Below are positions 41,543 through 51,306 of a DNA stretch of 64,000 nucleotides, one piece after another (within the stretch, counting starts at the first letter, position 1; every line of letters begins with the position of its first letter). The stretch spans positions 1-64,000 of the forward strand of contig CALJNC010000038.1 in NCBI GenBank assembly GCA_937981995.1, read 5' to 3'. The stretch comes from an uncultured Chitinophagaceae bacterium (lineage in GTDB: Bacteria > Bacteroidota > Bacteroidia > Chitinophagales > Chitinophagaceae). A program made the position numbers and the translations under genes. Under the pieces are notes generated by a model. That model was not told the origin of the DNA. It ran no database searches and saw only the letters and a program-made list of their open reading frames with translations.

Positions 41543-43108
41543 ATGGAACCAATGGTAATAACAGCCATAGCCGCAGTCGTAGCACTGGTTATAGGCGTAG
41601 TAATAGGTAAAATAATTTTTAGTAAAAACACACAACATTTAATAAAAGAGGCAGAAGTAAAAGCACAAGGAATTATAGCAGCAGGAGAAACGAAATCAAA
41701 TGCTTATTTTGAAAAAAGGAAACTAGAAGCAAAAGAAAATTTTCTTAAGAAAAAATCTGAACACGAAAAACAAGTAAACCAACGTTCTCAAAAATTAAAA
41801 GATGCTGAGAACAGAGTAAAACAAAAAGAAGGCGATTTAAATAAAAAAAATCAAGAAGCAGGTCGAATAAAAAAAGAGTATGACCAGAAAAAAACAAATC
41901 TTGATAAGCAGCTTCAAGTAGTTTCAAAAAAACAAAAAGATCTTGAGGAGCAGCACCAGCAGCACGTAAGTGCATTGGAGCAAATCTCAAACCTCAAAGC
42001 CGATGATGCTAAAACGCAACTAATAGAGCTGATGAAATCAGAAGCACGCACCGATGGCATGGCGCATGTGCAGGAGATTATGGAAGAGGCAAAACTGACG
42101 GCCAATAAAGAAGCTAAGAAAATTGTAATACAAACTATTCAAAGAACGGCAGCTGAGCAAGTTATTGAAAACTCTATAACGGTATTTAACTTGGAAAGCG
42201 ATGCTCAAAAAGGACAAATCATTGGTAGAGAAGGAAGAAATATAAGAGCAATAGAAGCTGCAACGGGAGTAGACTTGGTAATAGATGATACACCTGAGGC
42301 AATTGTATTAAGTTCGTTTGATCCATTACGCAGGGAAATTGCACGTTTATCGCTACAACGATTAACCCAAGACGGAAGAATACACCCAGCACGTATTGAA
42401 GAGGTGGTAAATAAAACCAAAAAACAAATTAATGAGCAAGTAATGGAAATAGGTAACCGTACGGTTATTGATTTAGGGATACACGGCTTGCATAAAGAAT
42501 TGGTAAGAATGGTAGGGCGTATGCGTTTCCGTTCATCTTACGGTCAAAATTTATTAATGCACTCGCGTGAAACTGCAAACCTTTGTGGAATTATGGCAGC
42601 TGAGTTAGGCTTAAATCCTAAGCTGGCAAAACGTGCCGGCCTTTTACATGATATAGGTAAAGTGCCCGAAGAAGAAACCGAACTGTCTCATGCATTATTA
42701 GGAGCAAAACTTGCCGAGAAATATGGTGAGCATGCTGCTGTAGTAAATGCAATAGGAGCGCACCACGATGAGATGGAAATGAAATATGTAATCTCACCTA
42801 TTATACAAGCTTGCGATGCCATGAGCGGAGCAAGACCTGGCGCACGACGCGAAATAATGCAAAGCTTTTTACAACGTGTACAAGATTTAGAGAATCTTGC
42901 CTTGGAATATAAAGGGGTAGAAAAAGCTTATGCTGTGCAAGCCGGTAGGGAGTTACGCGTAATAGTTGAGGCTGATAAAGTAAGTGATGCTGAAAGCGAT
43001 ACCTTATCATTTGACATTGCCGATAAGATCCAAAATGAGATGCAATACCCTGGCCAAATTAGAGTTACCGTGATACGTGAGAAGCGCGCGGTGAATGTGG
43101 CTAAGTAA
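41543..43108 (+). CDS. rny: Ribonuclease Y
   Basis: RNase Y (521 residues) is a membrane-tethered endoribonuclease that starts mRNA decay. An N-terminal membrane helix (about 4-24, AAVVALVIGVVIGKIIF) is followed by a long Lys/Glu coiled coil (about 35-200), a KH domain (about 215-280, GQIIGREGRNIRAIEAATG), and an HD domain (about 335-430) with MHSRETANLCG and AGLLHDIGKVPEEE and HHDEMEMKY. Length and order are normal. It is divergent from murI with about 127 bases between. Confidence 0.97.
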   Translation: MEPMVITAIAAVVALVIGVVIGKIIFSKNTQHLIKEAEVKAQGIIAAGETKSNAYFEKRKLEAKENFLKKKSEHEKQVNQRSQKLKDAENRVKQKEGDLNKKNQEAGRIKKEYDQKKTNLDKQLQVVSKKQKDLEEQHQQHVSALEQISNLKADDAKTQLIELMKSEARTDGMAHVQEIMEEAKLTANKEAKKIVIQTIQRTAAEQVIENSITVFNLESDAQKGQIIGREGRNIRAIEAATGVDLVIDDTPEAIVLSSFDPLRREIARLSLQRLTQDGRIHPARIEEVVNKTKKQINEQVMEIGNRTVIDLGIHGLHKELVRMVGRMRFRSSYGQNLLMHSRETANLCGIMAAELGLNPKLAKRAGLLHDIGKVPEEETELSHALLGAKLAEKYGEHAAVVNAIGAHHDEMEMKYVISPIIQACDAMSGARPGARREIMQSFLQRVQDLENLALEYKGVEKAYAVQAGRELRVIVEADKVSDAESDTLSFDIADKIQNEMQYPGQIRVTVIREKRAVNVAK

Positions 43109-43131
43109 ATTGAGTTAAAGTTTTCTAATAA

Positions 43132-43155
43132 TTCTGTCATTTTTAAATGACAGAA
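43132..43155. repeat. Hairpin after rny
   Basis: Arms TTCTGTCATTT (43132-43142) and AAATGACAGAA (43145-43155) are perfect inverted copies, two-base loop, 23 bases after the rny stop. No T-tract follows, so it may be a Rho-type or processing site instead of an intrinsic terminator. Confidence 0.55.
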
Positions 43156-43194
43156 AGAAGAAAGTTGTGCTGTTCACTTCTTGTTGATTCTTGC

Positions 43195-43202
43195 TACATT
43201 CG
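43195..43202 (+). promoter_or_regulatory. Weak -7 box for the TonB receptor cassette
   Basis: TACATTCG is one mismatch from TAnnTTTG, 133 bases before the receptor ATG, in the largest gene-free gap here (43109-43335). Besides this and the hairpin I see nothing else in the gap. Confidence 0.3.
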
Positions 43203-43335
43203 TAATAAGAAATAGAGACGTAACTCAAAAGCAATCCGTTAGAATTAATTGTTAATAATTTTAATTAAAATGTGTACCTGATTACTATCTTTAACATATA
43301 TTTACGAGCTAATTAAAACTCATCCGAAACCGATT

Positions 43336-46300
43336 ATGAAATTGAGACTAATTATTTTACTTTGTTTGACAGCCATCACAAACTTTGCCTACGCCCAATC
43401 AGGCGCAGGTGGTATTGATGGTAAAGTTCTTGACGCAAAAGGCGAACCTGTTCCCTTTGCAAGTGTAGGTGCCTTTGAAGGTGGTATACTTAAAGGACAG
43501 GGTAAAACAAACTTTAATGGAAACTATAAAATCAAACCTTTAAACTCTGGCACGTATACTATTAAAATAAGTTCCGTAGGATTTAATAAAATGGAGATCA
43601 GTGGTATTGTAGTTAGAAGCTCGGGTTCTACTACTCAAAATGCCAAAATGACTCTTAAGGGTAAAGGTGGTAAAGGAAAAGAACTCACAACCGTAAAAAT
43701 TAAAACAAAGAAGAGCATTGTTGACGTAACAGATCCTGGAGGGCAATCTGTAGGTAAAGATGTAATTAATAACATTGCAAGTGATAATCCGTTAAAGGCA
43801 TTAGAAACACAAGTAGGTGTAGATAATGGTGGACAAGCTGGTGGTACAGTACACATTGGTGGTGGCCGTGGAGATGAAACATTATATATTGTAGATGGTA
43901 TGCAAGTAAGAGGTGCAGCAGCCATTCGTAATTTACCACAAGAGTTATTTAGAAATATTGAAGTATTTAAATCAGGAGTACCTGCAAAAATTGGTAATGC
44001 TACGGGAGGTGTAATTGAAATTAACTTGATTAATCTTTCGCCTACTTTGCGTGGTGGTCTTAGAGCACAACGCTCCGTAGATGGTTTTAATAATAACTTA
44101 GTAAACTTTAATTTGTCAGGTCCTTTATTATTTAAAAAGGATTCTAACAAAAGAAAGATTAACCCAATCATGGGCTTTGTACTAAGTTTATCTGGTAGAT
44201 ATAATAAAGATGCTAATCCATCTTATAATGGTTATCAAGCTTTGAAACCTGAAGTATTAGAAGCTATTCAAGCTAATCCTTTAACGGCTAATCCAAATGG
44301 AACTGGCGCATCTTCTTTTATACCAACGGTAGAAACAGTTACGGCTGATGACTTTAGAGAAATAAGAGCAAAAGAAAATGGAGAGAGTTATAATTTGAAC
44401 TACTCAGGTAAGTTAGATTTTAGTCCTACTTCTCGTATGAATGTGAGATTAGGTACGTTCCTTGATTATAATAGAAATAGAGGTTGGAACTTTTTAAACT
44501 CATTATTTGCACCAGAAGCTAATGCGATTAATAATAGCTATAGAGCAAAGGCATATGTAAGATTACAACAATCATTAGGTAAGCCAAATGCCGAAGAAGA
44601 TGCTTTGATTTCAAATGCGTTTTATAATATTCAGCTTTCTTATCAAAGAACATTTGGGCAAACTGAGAACCCAGATCATGGACAGAATATTTTTAACTAT
44701 GGCTATGTAGGTAAGTTTGATCAAACAACGTCTCCTTTTTACAGAGTAGATACATTTACGGGGCCTAGCGGAAAAGTATATGAAGGCTGGAAGTTTATTG
44801 GAAACGGTGTAAGTGGATTAACTTATACTCCTGGTGGTTTAAACCCTTTATTAGAAAATTATACAAATCAAGTAATGTCTGATCCAAGATTTGACATTCG
44901 TAGTCAAACATTATTGCCAATATTTGGTGGATTAAGAAATGGAGATGCACCAAGTTCTTCTTATAATATCTGGACTGGGGCTGGTACTCAAATTTCAAGC
45001 TACAGTTATTCTCAAAACGACCAGTTTGATTTGAATTTAGGTGCTTCTTTTGATATAAATCAAGGGATCAAAAACAAAGCCAATAAAGATGCTATTACGC
45101 ATCAGATTGAATTTGGTTTAGGTTACCAACAGATTACTGCAAGAAGTTATGCTATTGGAGCAAATTCAACAGGTAATTTATGGACCTTAATGCGTCAAAG
45201 TGTAAATAATCATATTCAAAATTTAGATGTAGCTAACCCAATATTTGTGGTAGGTGGGAATGAATATAGCGAACAAGAGTTAATAAATAGTGGACTTCAG
45301 TTCTCAGAATTTGACACTGTAAAGTATAATCAGTTTTTAGCAGCAAGTGATCAAACAAGATTTTCAAAAGAGTTAAGAAAAAAACTATTTGGAGATGAGA
45401 ATAATACCTCAACTATTTTTACCGATAATCTCAGCCCTGAGACCTTTAGCTTAGATATGTTTTCTGCTGAGGAGTTGTATGGAGATGGCAGAAATGTTTA
45501 TTTAAACTATAATGGGTATGACTATTTAGGAAATATAGAAAGAACTCAACCTAACTTTAATGACTTTTGGACTAAGAAAGATGCAAGAGGTGATTATTTA
45601 AGACCAATAGCTCCTTACAATCCTAACTATATGTCTGGCTACTTATCTGATTTATTTAAGTATAAGGATGTAACATTTAATATAGGTGTAAGAATTGATC
45701 GTTTTGATGCTAACCAAAATGTATTAAGAGATCCATATTCATTAAATGGGATACGAAACCTTACAAGCATTTCTGGAGAAAATTATAGAACAGCAATCAA
45801 TTCTAGAACGAATCAACCAGCTCCTGATCCTGTAACAGCAGGTTTTGATGGGGAGTGGTTGCCGTATGTAGATAATAACCAAGCATCTACACCAACATTA
45901 GTTGGTTACCGTAGTGGTGATACTTGGTATGATCCATTTGGTAAAGAAGTAGTAGATCCTACAACTTTATCAGAACAGTATGCTAATGGTTTGCCTATTC
46001 AACCATGGTTAACTGATAGAACGGATAGTATTAAAAGTGAAGGCTATAAAATTGATAATGCCTTTACAGATTACGAGCCAGATATTGCTATCTCGCCAAG
46101 AATTCGTTTTACATTCCCTATTACAGACCAAGCATTATTTTATGGTAACTATGATATAATGACTCAATACCCACAGGGAAGAAATTTTGTTACACCTGAT
46201 CAATATTATTACTTTACTGAGCGTGGAGCTACTATCAATAATGCAAATTTAAAAATGCAACGTACCATTAATTATCGTTTAGGTTTTGAGCAAGCCGTTA

Positions 46301-47184
46301 CTCCTAAAAGTAAAATTGGTATTGAGGCATACTATAATGAACGTAAAGGGCAGATACAACAACAACAGTTTATCCTGGCTTATCCTCAAACGTATGTATC
46401 TTATGGTAACAGAGATTTTTCTAGTACCAAAGGTTTTACATTCAGTTATAAATTGAACCCTACACGAGAAATACCATTAAGATTCTCATTAGCCTATACC
46501 TTACAATTTGCTGAGGGTACTGGTTCTAGTACTACTTCGTTGGCTTCATTGATTAATCAAGGTCAGCCTAATTTACGCCCTATTTTCCCTATGGCTTTTG
46601 ATACAAGACATATTGGTAATATGAACATTGATTACCGTTTTGCACAGAACTATAAAAAAGGACCAAAAATTGGAAAAGAAAAGCCACACTATGTTTTGAG
46701 TGGAATGGGAGCTAACTTATTACTAACTGCTCGTAGTGGACGCCCGTATACCAAAACAACCTTGGCGCAACCGATTGTAGGTGCATCTTCTAATACACCA
46801 ATCATTGGTGGATATAATGGTTCAAGAAGACCATGGACAAACAATTTAGATTTAAGGTTAAATAAACGCTTTAATGTAACAAGCTTAGGTAAGAAGAAGA
46901 AAGTAGAAGGACTTCAGTTTAGCCGTGGAGGCAAAATGTTAAGTGCAGATGTATTTGTATACTTTGAGAATTTATTAAATTCTCGTAACGTACTTAACTT
47001 ATACTCTTATACAGGAGTAGCAGATGATGATGGTTACTTATCTTCTCCGCAAGGAATACAGGATGTAACGCAGACTCGTATTTTCCCGCAGGCTTACACA
47101 GATCAGTATACTACAAGAATAAATAACCCATTTAATTTTAATAACCCAAGAAGAATAAACGTTGGATTTTCATTGAACTTTTAA
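43336..47184 (+). CDS. Large TonB-dependent receptor-like barrel (first gene of cassette)
   Basis: A 1282-residue outer-membrane protein. Signal peptide (about 1-20, ending FAYAQ), carboxypeptidase-like domain (about 25-105, GGIDGKVLDAKGEPVPFASV), Gly/Lys-rich linker, plug domain (about 130-230; VGVDNGGQAGGTVHIGGGRG, LYIVDGMQVRG), then a long beta-barrel with insertions. It ends in NNPRRINVGFSLNF with a terminal Phe, as expected of a barrel. No SusD partner is near. The next two genes, 31 and 38 bases apart, encode a secreted T9SS-like protein and a PorV-like barrel, so the three probably act together. Transport substrate unknown. Confidence 0.9.
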   Translation: MKLRLIILLCLTAITNFAYAQSGAGGIDGKVLDAKGEPVPFASVGAFEGGILKGQGKTNFNGNYKIKPLNSGTYTIKISSVGFNKMEISGIVVRSSGSTTQNAKMTLKGKGGKGKELTTVKIKTKKSIVDVTDPGGQSVGKDVINNIASDNPLKALETQVGVDNGGQAGGTVHIGGGRGDETLYIVDGMQVRGAAAIRNLPQELFRNIEVFKSGVPAKIGNATGGVIEINLINLSPTLRGGLRAQRSVDGFNNNLVNFNLSGPLLFKKDSNKRKINPIMGFVLSLSGRYNKDANPSYNGYQALKPEVLEAIQANPLTANPNGTGASSFIPTVETVTADDFREIRAKENGESYNLNYSGKLDFSPTSRMNVRLGTFLDYNRNRGWNFLNSLFAPEANAINNSYRAKAYVRLQQSLGKPNAEEDALISNAFYNIQLSYQRTFGQTENPDHGQNIFNYGYVGKFDQTTSPFYRVDTFTGPSGKVYEGWKFIGNGVSGLTYTPGGLNPLLENYTNQVMSDPRFDIRSQTLLPIFGGLRNGDAPSSSYNIWTGAGTQISSYSYSQNDQFDLNLGASFDINQGIKNKANKDAITHQIEFGLGYQQITARSYAIGANSTGNLWTLMRQSVNNHIQNLDVANPIFVVGGNEYSEQELINSGLQFSEFDTVKYNQFLAASDQTRFSKELRKKLFGDENNTSTIFTDNLSPETFSLDMFSAEELYGDGRNVYLNYNGYDYLGNIERTQPNFNDFWTKKDARGDYLRPIAPYNPNYMSGYLSDLFKYKDVTFNIGVRIDRFDANQNVLRDPYSLNGIRNLTSISGENYRTAINSRTNQPAPDPVTAGFDGEWLPYVDNNQASTPTLVGYRSGDTWYDPFGKEVVDPTTLSEQYANGLPIQPWLTDRTDSIKSEGYKIDNAFTDYEPDIAISPRIRFTFPITDQALFYGNYDIMTQYPQGRNFVTPDQYYYFTERGATINNANLKMQRTINYRLGFEQAVTPKSKIGIEAYYNERKGQIQQQQFILAYPQTYVSYGNRDFSSTKGFTFSYKLNPTREIPLRFSLAYTLQFAEGTGSSTTSLASLINQGQPNLRPIFPMAFDTRHIGNMNIDYRFAQNYKKGPKIGKEKPHYVLSGMGANLLLTARSGRPYTKTTLAQPIVGASSNTPIIGGYNGSRRPWTNNLDLRLNKRFNVTSLGKKKKVEGLQFSRGGKMLSADVFVYFENLLNSRNVLNLYSYTGVADDDGYLSSPQGIQDVTQTRIFPQAYTDQYTTRINNPFNFNNPRRINVGFSLNF

Positions 47185-47215
47185 AAAAAAATCAAAAAAC
47201 GTTAAAGAATAGATT

Positions 47216-50200
47216 ATGAAAAGAATTGTTTTATTAGCCCTAGCCCTATTTGTAGCAATAGGCCTTACAGCAAGACAACCGGACGGAGAGAAGAAAAGGC
47301 CATCTGGATTAAACAAAACCGCAGCAGGATGTAATCAAACGACTGCCACAATTGATTTAGATATCAATAATGTACGTGCCAGAATAATGAGTGGTGGTGA
47401 TATGTGGTGGGATCGATCGGCAGGAGCTGCACGATATGCAGTACCTAAAGATGGTAACGCAAATGCTTTATTTGCTGGTTCTATTTGGATTGGTGGTATT
47501 GATCAATCTACAAATCAGTTAAAAGTTGCAGCACAAACGTATCGTGGTACAGGTAATGATTATTGGACCGGTCCTTTAGATGAATTTAATGGAGCCTCTG
47601 TTGATTTTCAAACCTGCTCAGAGTGGGATCGTTTTTGGAAAATTAACCGAGCGGACATTAATAATTTTGTGGACCTAGCTGAGGCGTGTAATAATGACCC
47701 AGCATGTATATTTAATTCTTCTAATAAGATACCAGATGCGATTAAAGAATGGCCTGGTAGAAATGCTAATTCACCTACTGGTTCTGGAACAGCAGTAGGA
47801 GCTACTGGTGCACAGTTAAATATTCCTGATAGAGAAATGGCACCGTTTGTTGATGTAGATGGAGATAATGTATACAACTGGTTGAAGGGTGATTATCCTA
47901 ATATTTTGGGAGACCAATATATATGGTATGTATTTAATGATAGAGGAGATGCTAAAACACAAACGCAATCTGATGCAATAGGTGTAGAGATTCACTTAGG
48001 AGCTTTTGCCTTTGGTACAAGTGATTGCTTGAATGATGCAACTTTTTATAACTACAGAGTACACAACTGGAGTACGTCTATTATTGATAGTACCTATATG
48101 GCTACCTGGACGGATGCCGATATGGGTTTTGCTGATGATGATTTTATTGGTTGTGATACAGCCCGTGGTTTAGGAATACTTTATAACGGAGACGGATATG
48201 ATGATGGAGGGGCAGGATATGGTTTTGATATACCCATGGTAGGTGTAGATTTCTTTAGAGGTCCGAGAATTGACAATCCTAATTTCCCGGCTACAAGTAA
48301 TAATAAGTATATCGAATTAAAAATGAGTGTATTTACTTATTTTAATAGAGGACCAGGTGCTACTGGAGATCCAACTATTGGAGCTGAGTTTTATAATTAC
48401 ATGACAGGTAGTTGGGCAAGTGGAGCTAAATTTAAATTTGGATGTGACCCATTTAATGGTAGTGGCCCTGATGCTGCTAGTGTATTCCCAGATGACCCTT
48501 GTAAAGGTGGAATTTCAGAGCCAGATTGTAACAATGCTCCTTTTGATAGACGTTTTGTACACTCTGCAGGACCGTTCCAATTAATACCAGGTATTGTACC
48601 AAGTGATATTACAATTGGTGCTATTTGGGTACCAGATGCAGGTTCGGGTAAATCAGCTTGTTTCTCTAAAATATTAACATGTGATGATAAAGCACAAGAC
48701 TTATTTGATAGAGGTTTTGATTTACCTAAAGGACCACAAGCTCCTGATTTAAAAATTCATCCGTTAGATAGAAAATTAGTTTTGCAATTATCAAACCCTG
48801 AAGGGTCTAATAATTTTAAAGAATTATATGGAATAGGTACAAGTTTGGCAGATACATTGGAACCTCAATATTTTGAGGCTACACCAAAGGCCGTAAAACG
48901 TGAGCCAGCTTATCCTGATAGTGTATACAAGTTCGAAGGATACATAGTATACCAATTAAGAGATGGGAATGTTGCCTTTTCTGATATTAGAGATAAAGAT
49001 GGTTCTGTAAATACTGATGTAGCTCGTATAGCTTTTCAGTGTGATAAAGAAAACCACATTAGTGAATTATTAAACTTTGAAATTGATCCAGAAATCTCTT
49101 CTGATTATTATAAACCTAAATTAATGGTTACTGGTGCAAACCAAGGTTTAAAACATTCGTTTCAGCTTACCGAAGATTTCTTTGCTACTGGAACATCAAA
49201 AGAATTAGTAAACTATAAAACATATTATTACCTAGCAATTGCTTATGCTTATAATAAGTTTGATAACGATGATGTTGATGGTGCTGGTGCTACACCGGCA
49301 AGCTCTGAAAATGAGTTTGACCCTAATGCCGCAAGTAACACACAAGACATTCAATATTTAGAAAGTAGATTGAATGGTAGAGAGTTGCCATTACAAATAA
49401 TTGAAGCAACACCGCATGCTGCATACGATAGCATGTATGTACAAAACTATGCAGACTATGGTACTGGAATTGAGCTTACTCAAGTAGAAGGTCAAGGAAA
49501 TGGTGGTAGAGAATTAGAGCTAACAATGGCTACAATTAATTCAATACTATATGATGGTAATAACCAAGATTATACGCCTACATACCAAGGAGGTTTTGGA
49601 CCAGCAGATCTTTTTGTAACTACGCCTGATAGTTTAGTGGCGGGTACTTATGAATTATCCCTTGATGTAAAAGCTTCACATGCTGCTCCAAATGCTTCAA
49701 GAGGTGTAATAGGAGATAGCACAAATTGGATTCTTAAAAATGTAACTACTGGTGAGACTATTGCAACTAGTGATAATTCAATTGCAACATATAATGATCA
49801 ATTGATTAGTTCTTACGGTTTATCCTTAGGTATGAATCAGGTTTTACGACCAGGTGATGTAGATACATTAGGAGACAATGGTTTTATAACTTCAACGATA
49901 TCATTTGCTGACTTAAATCAATCTTGGTTGTCTGGTGTGCCAGATGCAGAAAGTACCTCATTGTTTAATTGGATTCGTTCTGGAGGAGACTTTGCACCTG
50001 CTCCTGACCCAGTACAATTGGGTGGAGGATTAAGCTGTGATATGGGTGATTGGTCTTTCCCTGCAGATCGTATTGGTGCATATGAGAATATTGTATCAGG
50101 TACGTGGGCACCATACGTGCTTTCTGCCAAAGAATCTAAAAGTGAGTGTGGTAATGGTGTATCATATACTCGTCTTGTAGATCGTGTGATATCACGTATG

Positions 50201-51268
50201 ATGTTCAATATACAATCTGTTGATATTATATTTACTTCTGATAAAACCCTTTGGACTAAGTGTCCTGTTGTAGAAATGACAGATCATGTAGGTGCCGTTG
50301 GATTTGGAGAAGGTCAACAAGCAAAGTATAACATTAGAAAACATGCAGCGTGGGATAAAGGTTTTGATGAAAATGACAATCCTACTTATAGCGCTACTGA
50401 AACTGGTTATAGCTGGTTCCCTGGTTATGCAATTAATGTTGAAACCGGTGTAAGGCTAAATGTTTTCTTTGGAGAAGAATCTGCTAATGCACAGGATAAT
50501 GGTAGAGATATGATTTTCAATCCTACCGGTCGTTTCTCTGACCCTGTAAATGGAGATTTGAAGTGGGGAGGTAAGCATATGGTGTATGTAATGAGCACCA
50601 AATATGATGAAGGGGCTAGTGCTTTGGCAAGTTTAAATGCTGCCGATGCCGATGCAGGTAAATTTTCTGATAACAATGCAAGCTTAAAAGAGGTATATAA
50701 TAATATCATGTGGGTAGGTAATGTTCTTAGATCTCGTGGTGTACAAATGGCTAGCTTGAAAGATGGTTTAATCCCAACTGAAACAAAAGTTAGAATTAGA
50801 GTTGAAAGACCATATGATAACTATTTACCGGATCCTAACTATACACCACGTAATGGTGGTTGGCCGCTGTATACGTTTAATACCGATGGGATTGCGCCAG
50901 TTAAATTAGGTAACGATGGTAATGTATGGACTGGTAATGAAAAAGATTTATTGAAAAACATTCAGCCAGTGCCAAATCCTTACTATGCGTTTAGTGGGTA
51001 CGAAAGAGAAAGACTAGATAATAGAGTAAAAATTATTAATCTTCCTGGTAAAGCAGAAATTAAAATTTATACAATTGATGGTACCTTGGTTCGCACGCTT
51101 AATAAAAATGATAATTTCACAACCTTTGTAGATTGGGATTTGAAAAACAATAAGAATATACCAATCGCAAGTGGTATGTACTTAATACACGTAAAAATCG
51201 AAGATGTAGGAGAAACTGTTTTAAAATGGTTTGGAGCTATGAAACCAGTAGATATTACGAATCAATAG
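47216..51268 (+). CDS. Large secreted surface protein with T9SS type A-like C-terminus
   Basis: A 1350-residue secreted protein. Signal peptide (about 1-19, ending GLTARQ). The N-terminal region has the pattern NNVRARIMSGGDMWWDRS then ALFAGSIWIGGID and LKVAAQTYRGTGNDYWTG, which I recognise from a widespread but uncharacterised Bacteroidota surface family. Calcium-type acidic loops (DVDGDNVYNW, DGDGYDD) appear near 225 and 325. The C-terminus (about 1245-1350) has VPNPYYAFSGYERERLDN, then IKIYTIDGTLVRTLN, SGMYLIHVKIED and LKWFGAMKP, a T9SS type A/FlgD-like sorting fold with an extra tail after the usual basic end. It sits between a TonB receptor and a PorV-like gene; its export through SprA is inferred. 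Confidence 0.85.
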   Translation: MKRIVLLALALFVAIGLTARQPDGEKKRPSGLNKTAAGCNQTTATIDLDINNVRARIMSGGDMWWDRSAGAARYAVPKDGNANALFAGSIWIGGIDQSTNQLKVAAQTYRGTGNDYWTGPLDEFNGASVDFQTCSEWDRFWKINRADINNFVDLAEACNNDPACIFNSSNKIPDAIKEWPGRNANSPTGSGTAVGATGAQLNIPDREMAPFVDVDGDNVYNWLKGDYPNILGDQYIWYVFNDRGDAKTQTQSDAIGVEIHLGAFAFGTSDCLNDATFYNYRVHNWSTSIIDSTYMATWTDADMGFADDDFIGCDTARGLGILYNGDGYDDGGAGYGFDIPMVGVDFFRGPRIDNPNFPATSNNKYIELKMSVFTYFNRGPGATGDPTIGAEFYNYMTGSWASGAKFKFGCDPFNGSGPDAASVFPDDPCKGGISEPDCNNAPFDRRFVHSAGPFQLIPGIVPSDITIGAIWVPDAGSGKSACFSKILTCDDKAQDLFDRGFDLPKGPQAPDLKIHPLDRKLVLQLSNPEGSNNFKELYGIGTSLADTLEPQYFEATPKAVKREPAYPDSVYKFEGYIVYQLRDGNVAFSDIRDKDGSVNTDVARIAFQCDKENHISELLNFEIDPEISSDYYKPKLMVTGANQGLKHSFQLTEDFFATGTSKELVNYKTYYYLAIAYAYNKFDNDDVDGAGATPASSENEFDPNAASNTQDIQYLESRLNGRELPLQIIEATPHAAYDSMYVQNYADYGTGIELTQVEGQGNGGRELELTMATINSILYDGNNQDYTPTYQGGFGPADLFVTTPDSLVAGTYELSLDVKASHAAPNASRGVIGDSTNWILKNVTTGETIATSDNSIATYNDQLISSYGLSLGMNQVLRPGDVDTLGDNGFITSTISFADLNQSWLSGVPDAESTSLFNWIRSGGDFAPAPDPVQLGGGLSCDMGDWSFPADRIGAYENIVSGTWAPYVLSAKESKSECGNGVSYTRLVDRVISRMMFNIQSVDIIFTSDKTLWTKCPVVEMTDHVGAVGFGEGQQAKYNIRKHAAWDKGFDENDNPTYSATETGYSWFPGYAINVETGVRLNVFFGEESANAQDNGRDMIFNPTGRFSDPVNGDLKWGGKHMVYVMSTKYDEGASALASLNAADADAGKFSDNNASLKEVYNNIMWVGNVLRSRGVQMASLKDGLIPTETKVRIRVERPYDNYLPDPNYTPRNGGWPLYTFNTDGIAPVKLGNDGNVWTGNEKDLLKNIQPVPNPYYAFSGYERERLDNRVKIINLPGKAEIKIYTIDGTLVRTLNKNDNFTTFVDWDLKNNKNIPIASGMYLIHVKIEDVGETVLKWFGAMKPVDITNQ

Positions 51269-51306
51269 AATTGAATATTTAGAGAATAACTTAATTATAA
51301 AAGATA

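Noticed and set aside
43109-43335. tRNA or other structured RNA in the largest intergenic gap
   Set aside because: No cloverleaf-like pairing seen; only one hairpin and a weak -7 box.
43635-44171. 178-residue minus-strand frame opposite the TonB receptor
   Set aside because: Overlaps the well-supported plug domain of the receptor; composition (Pro/Leu/Ser) typical of an antisense shadow.
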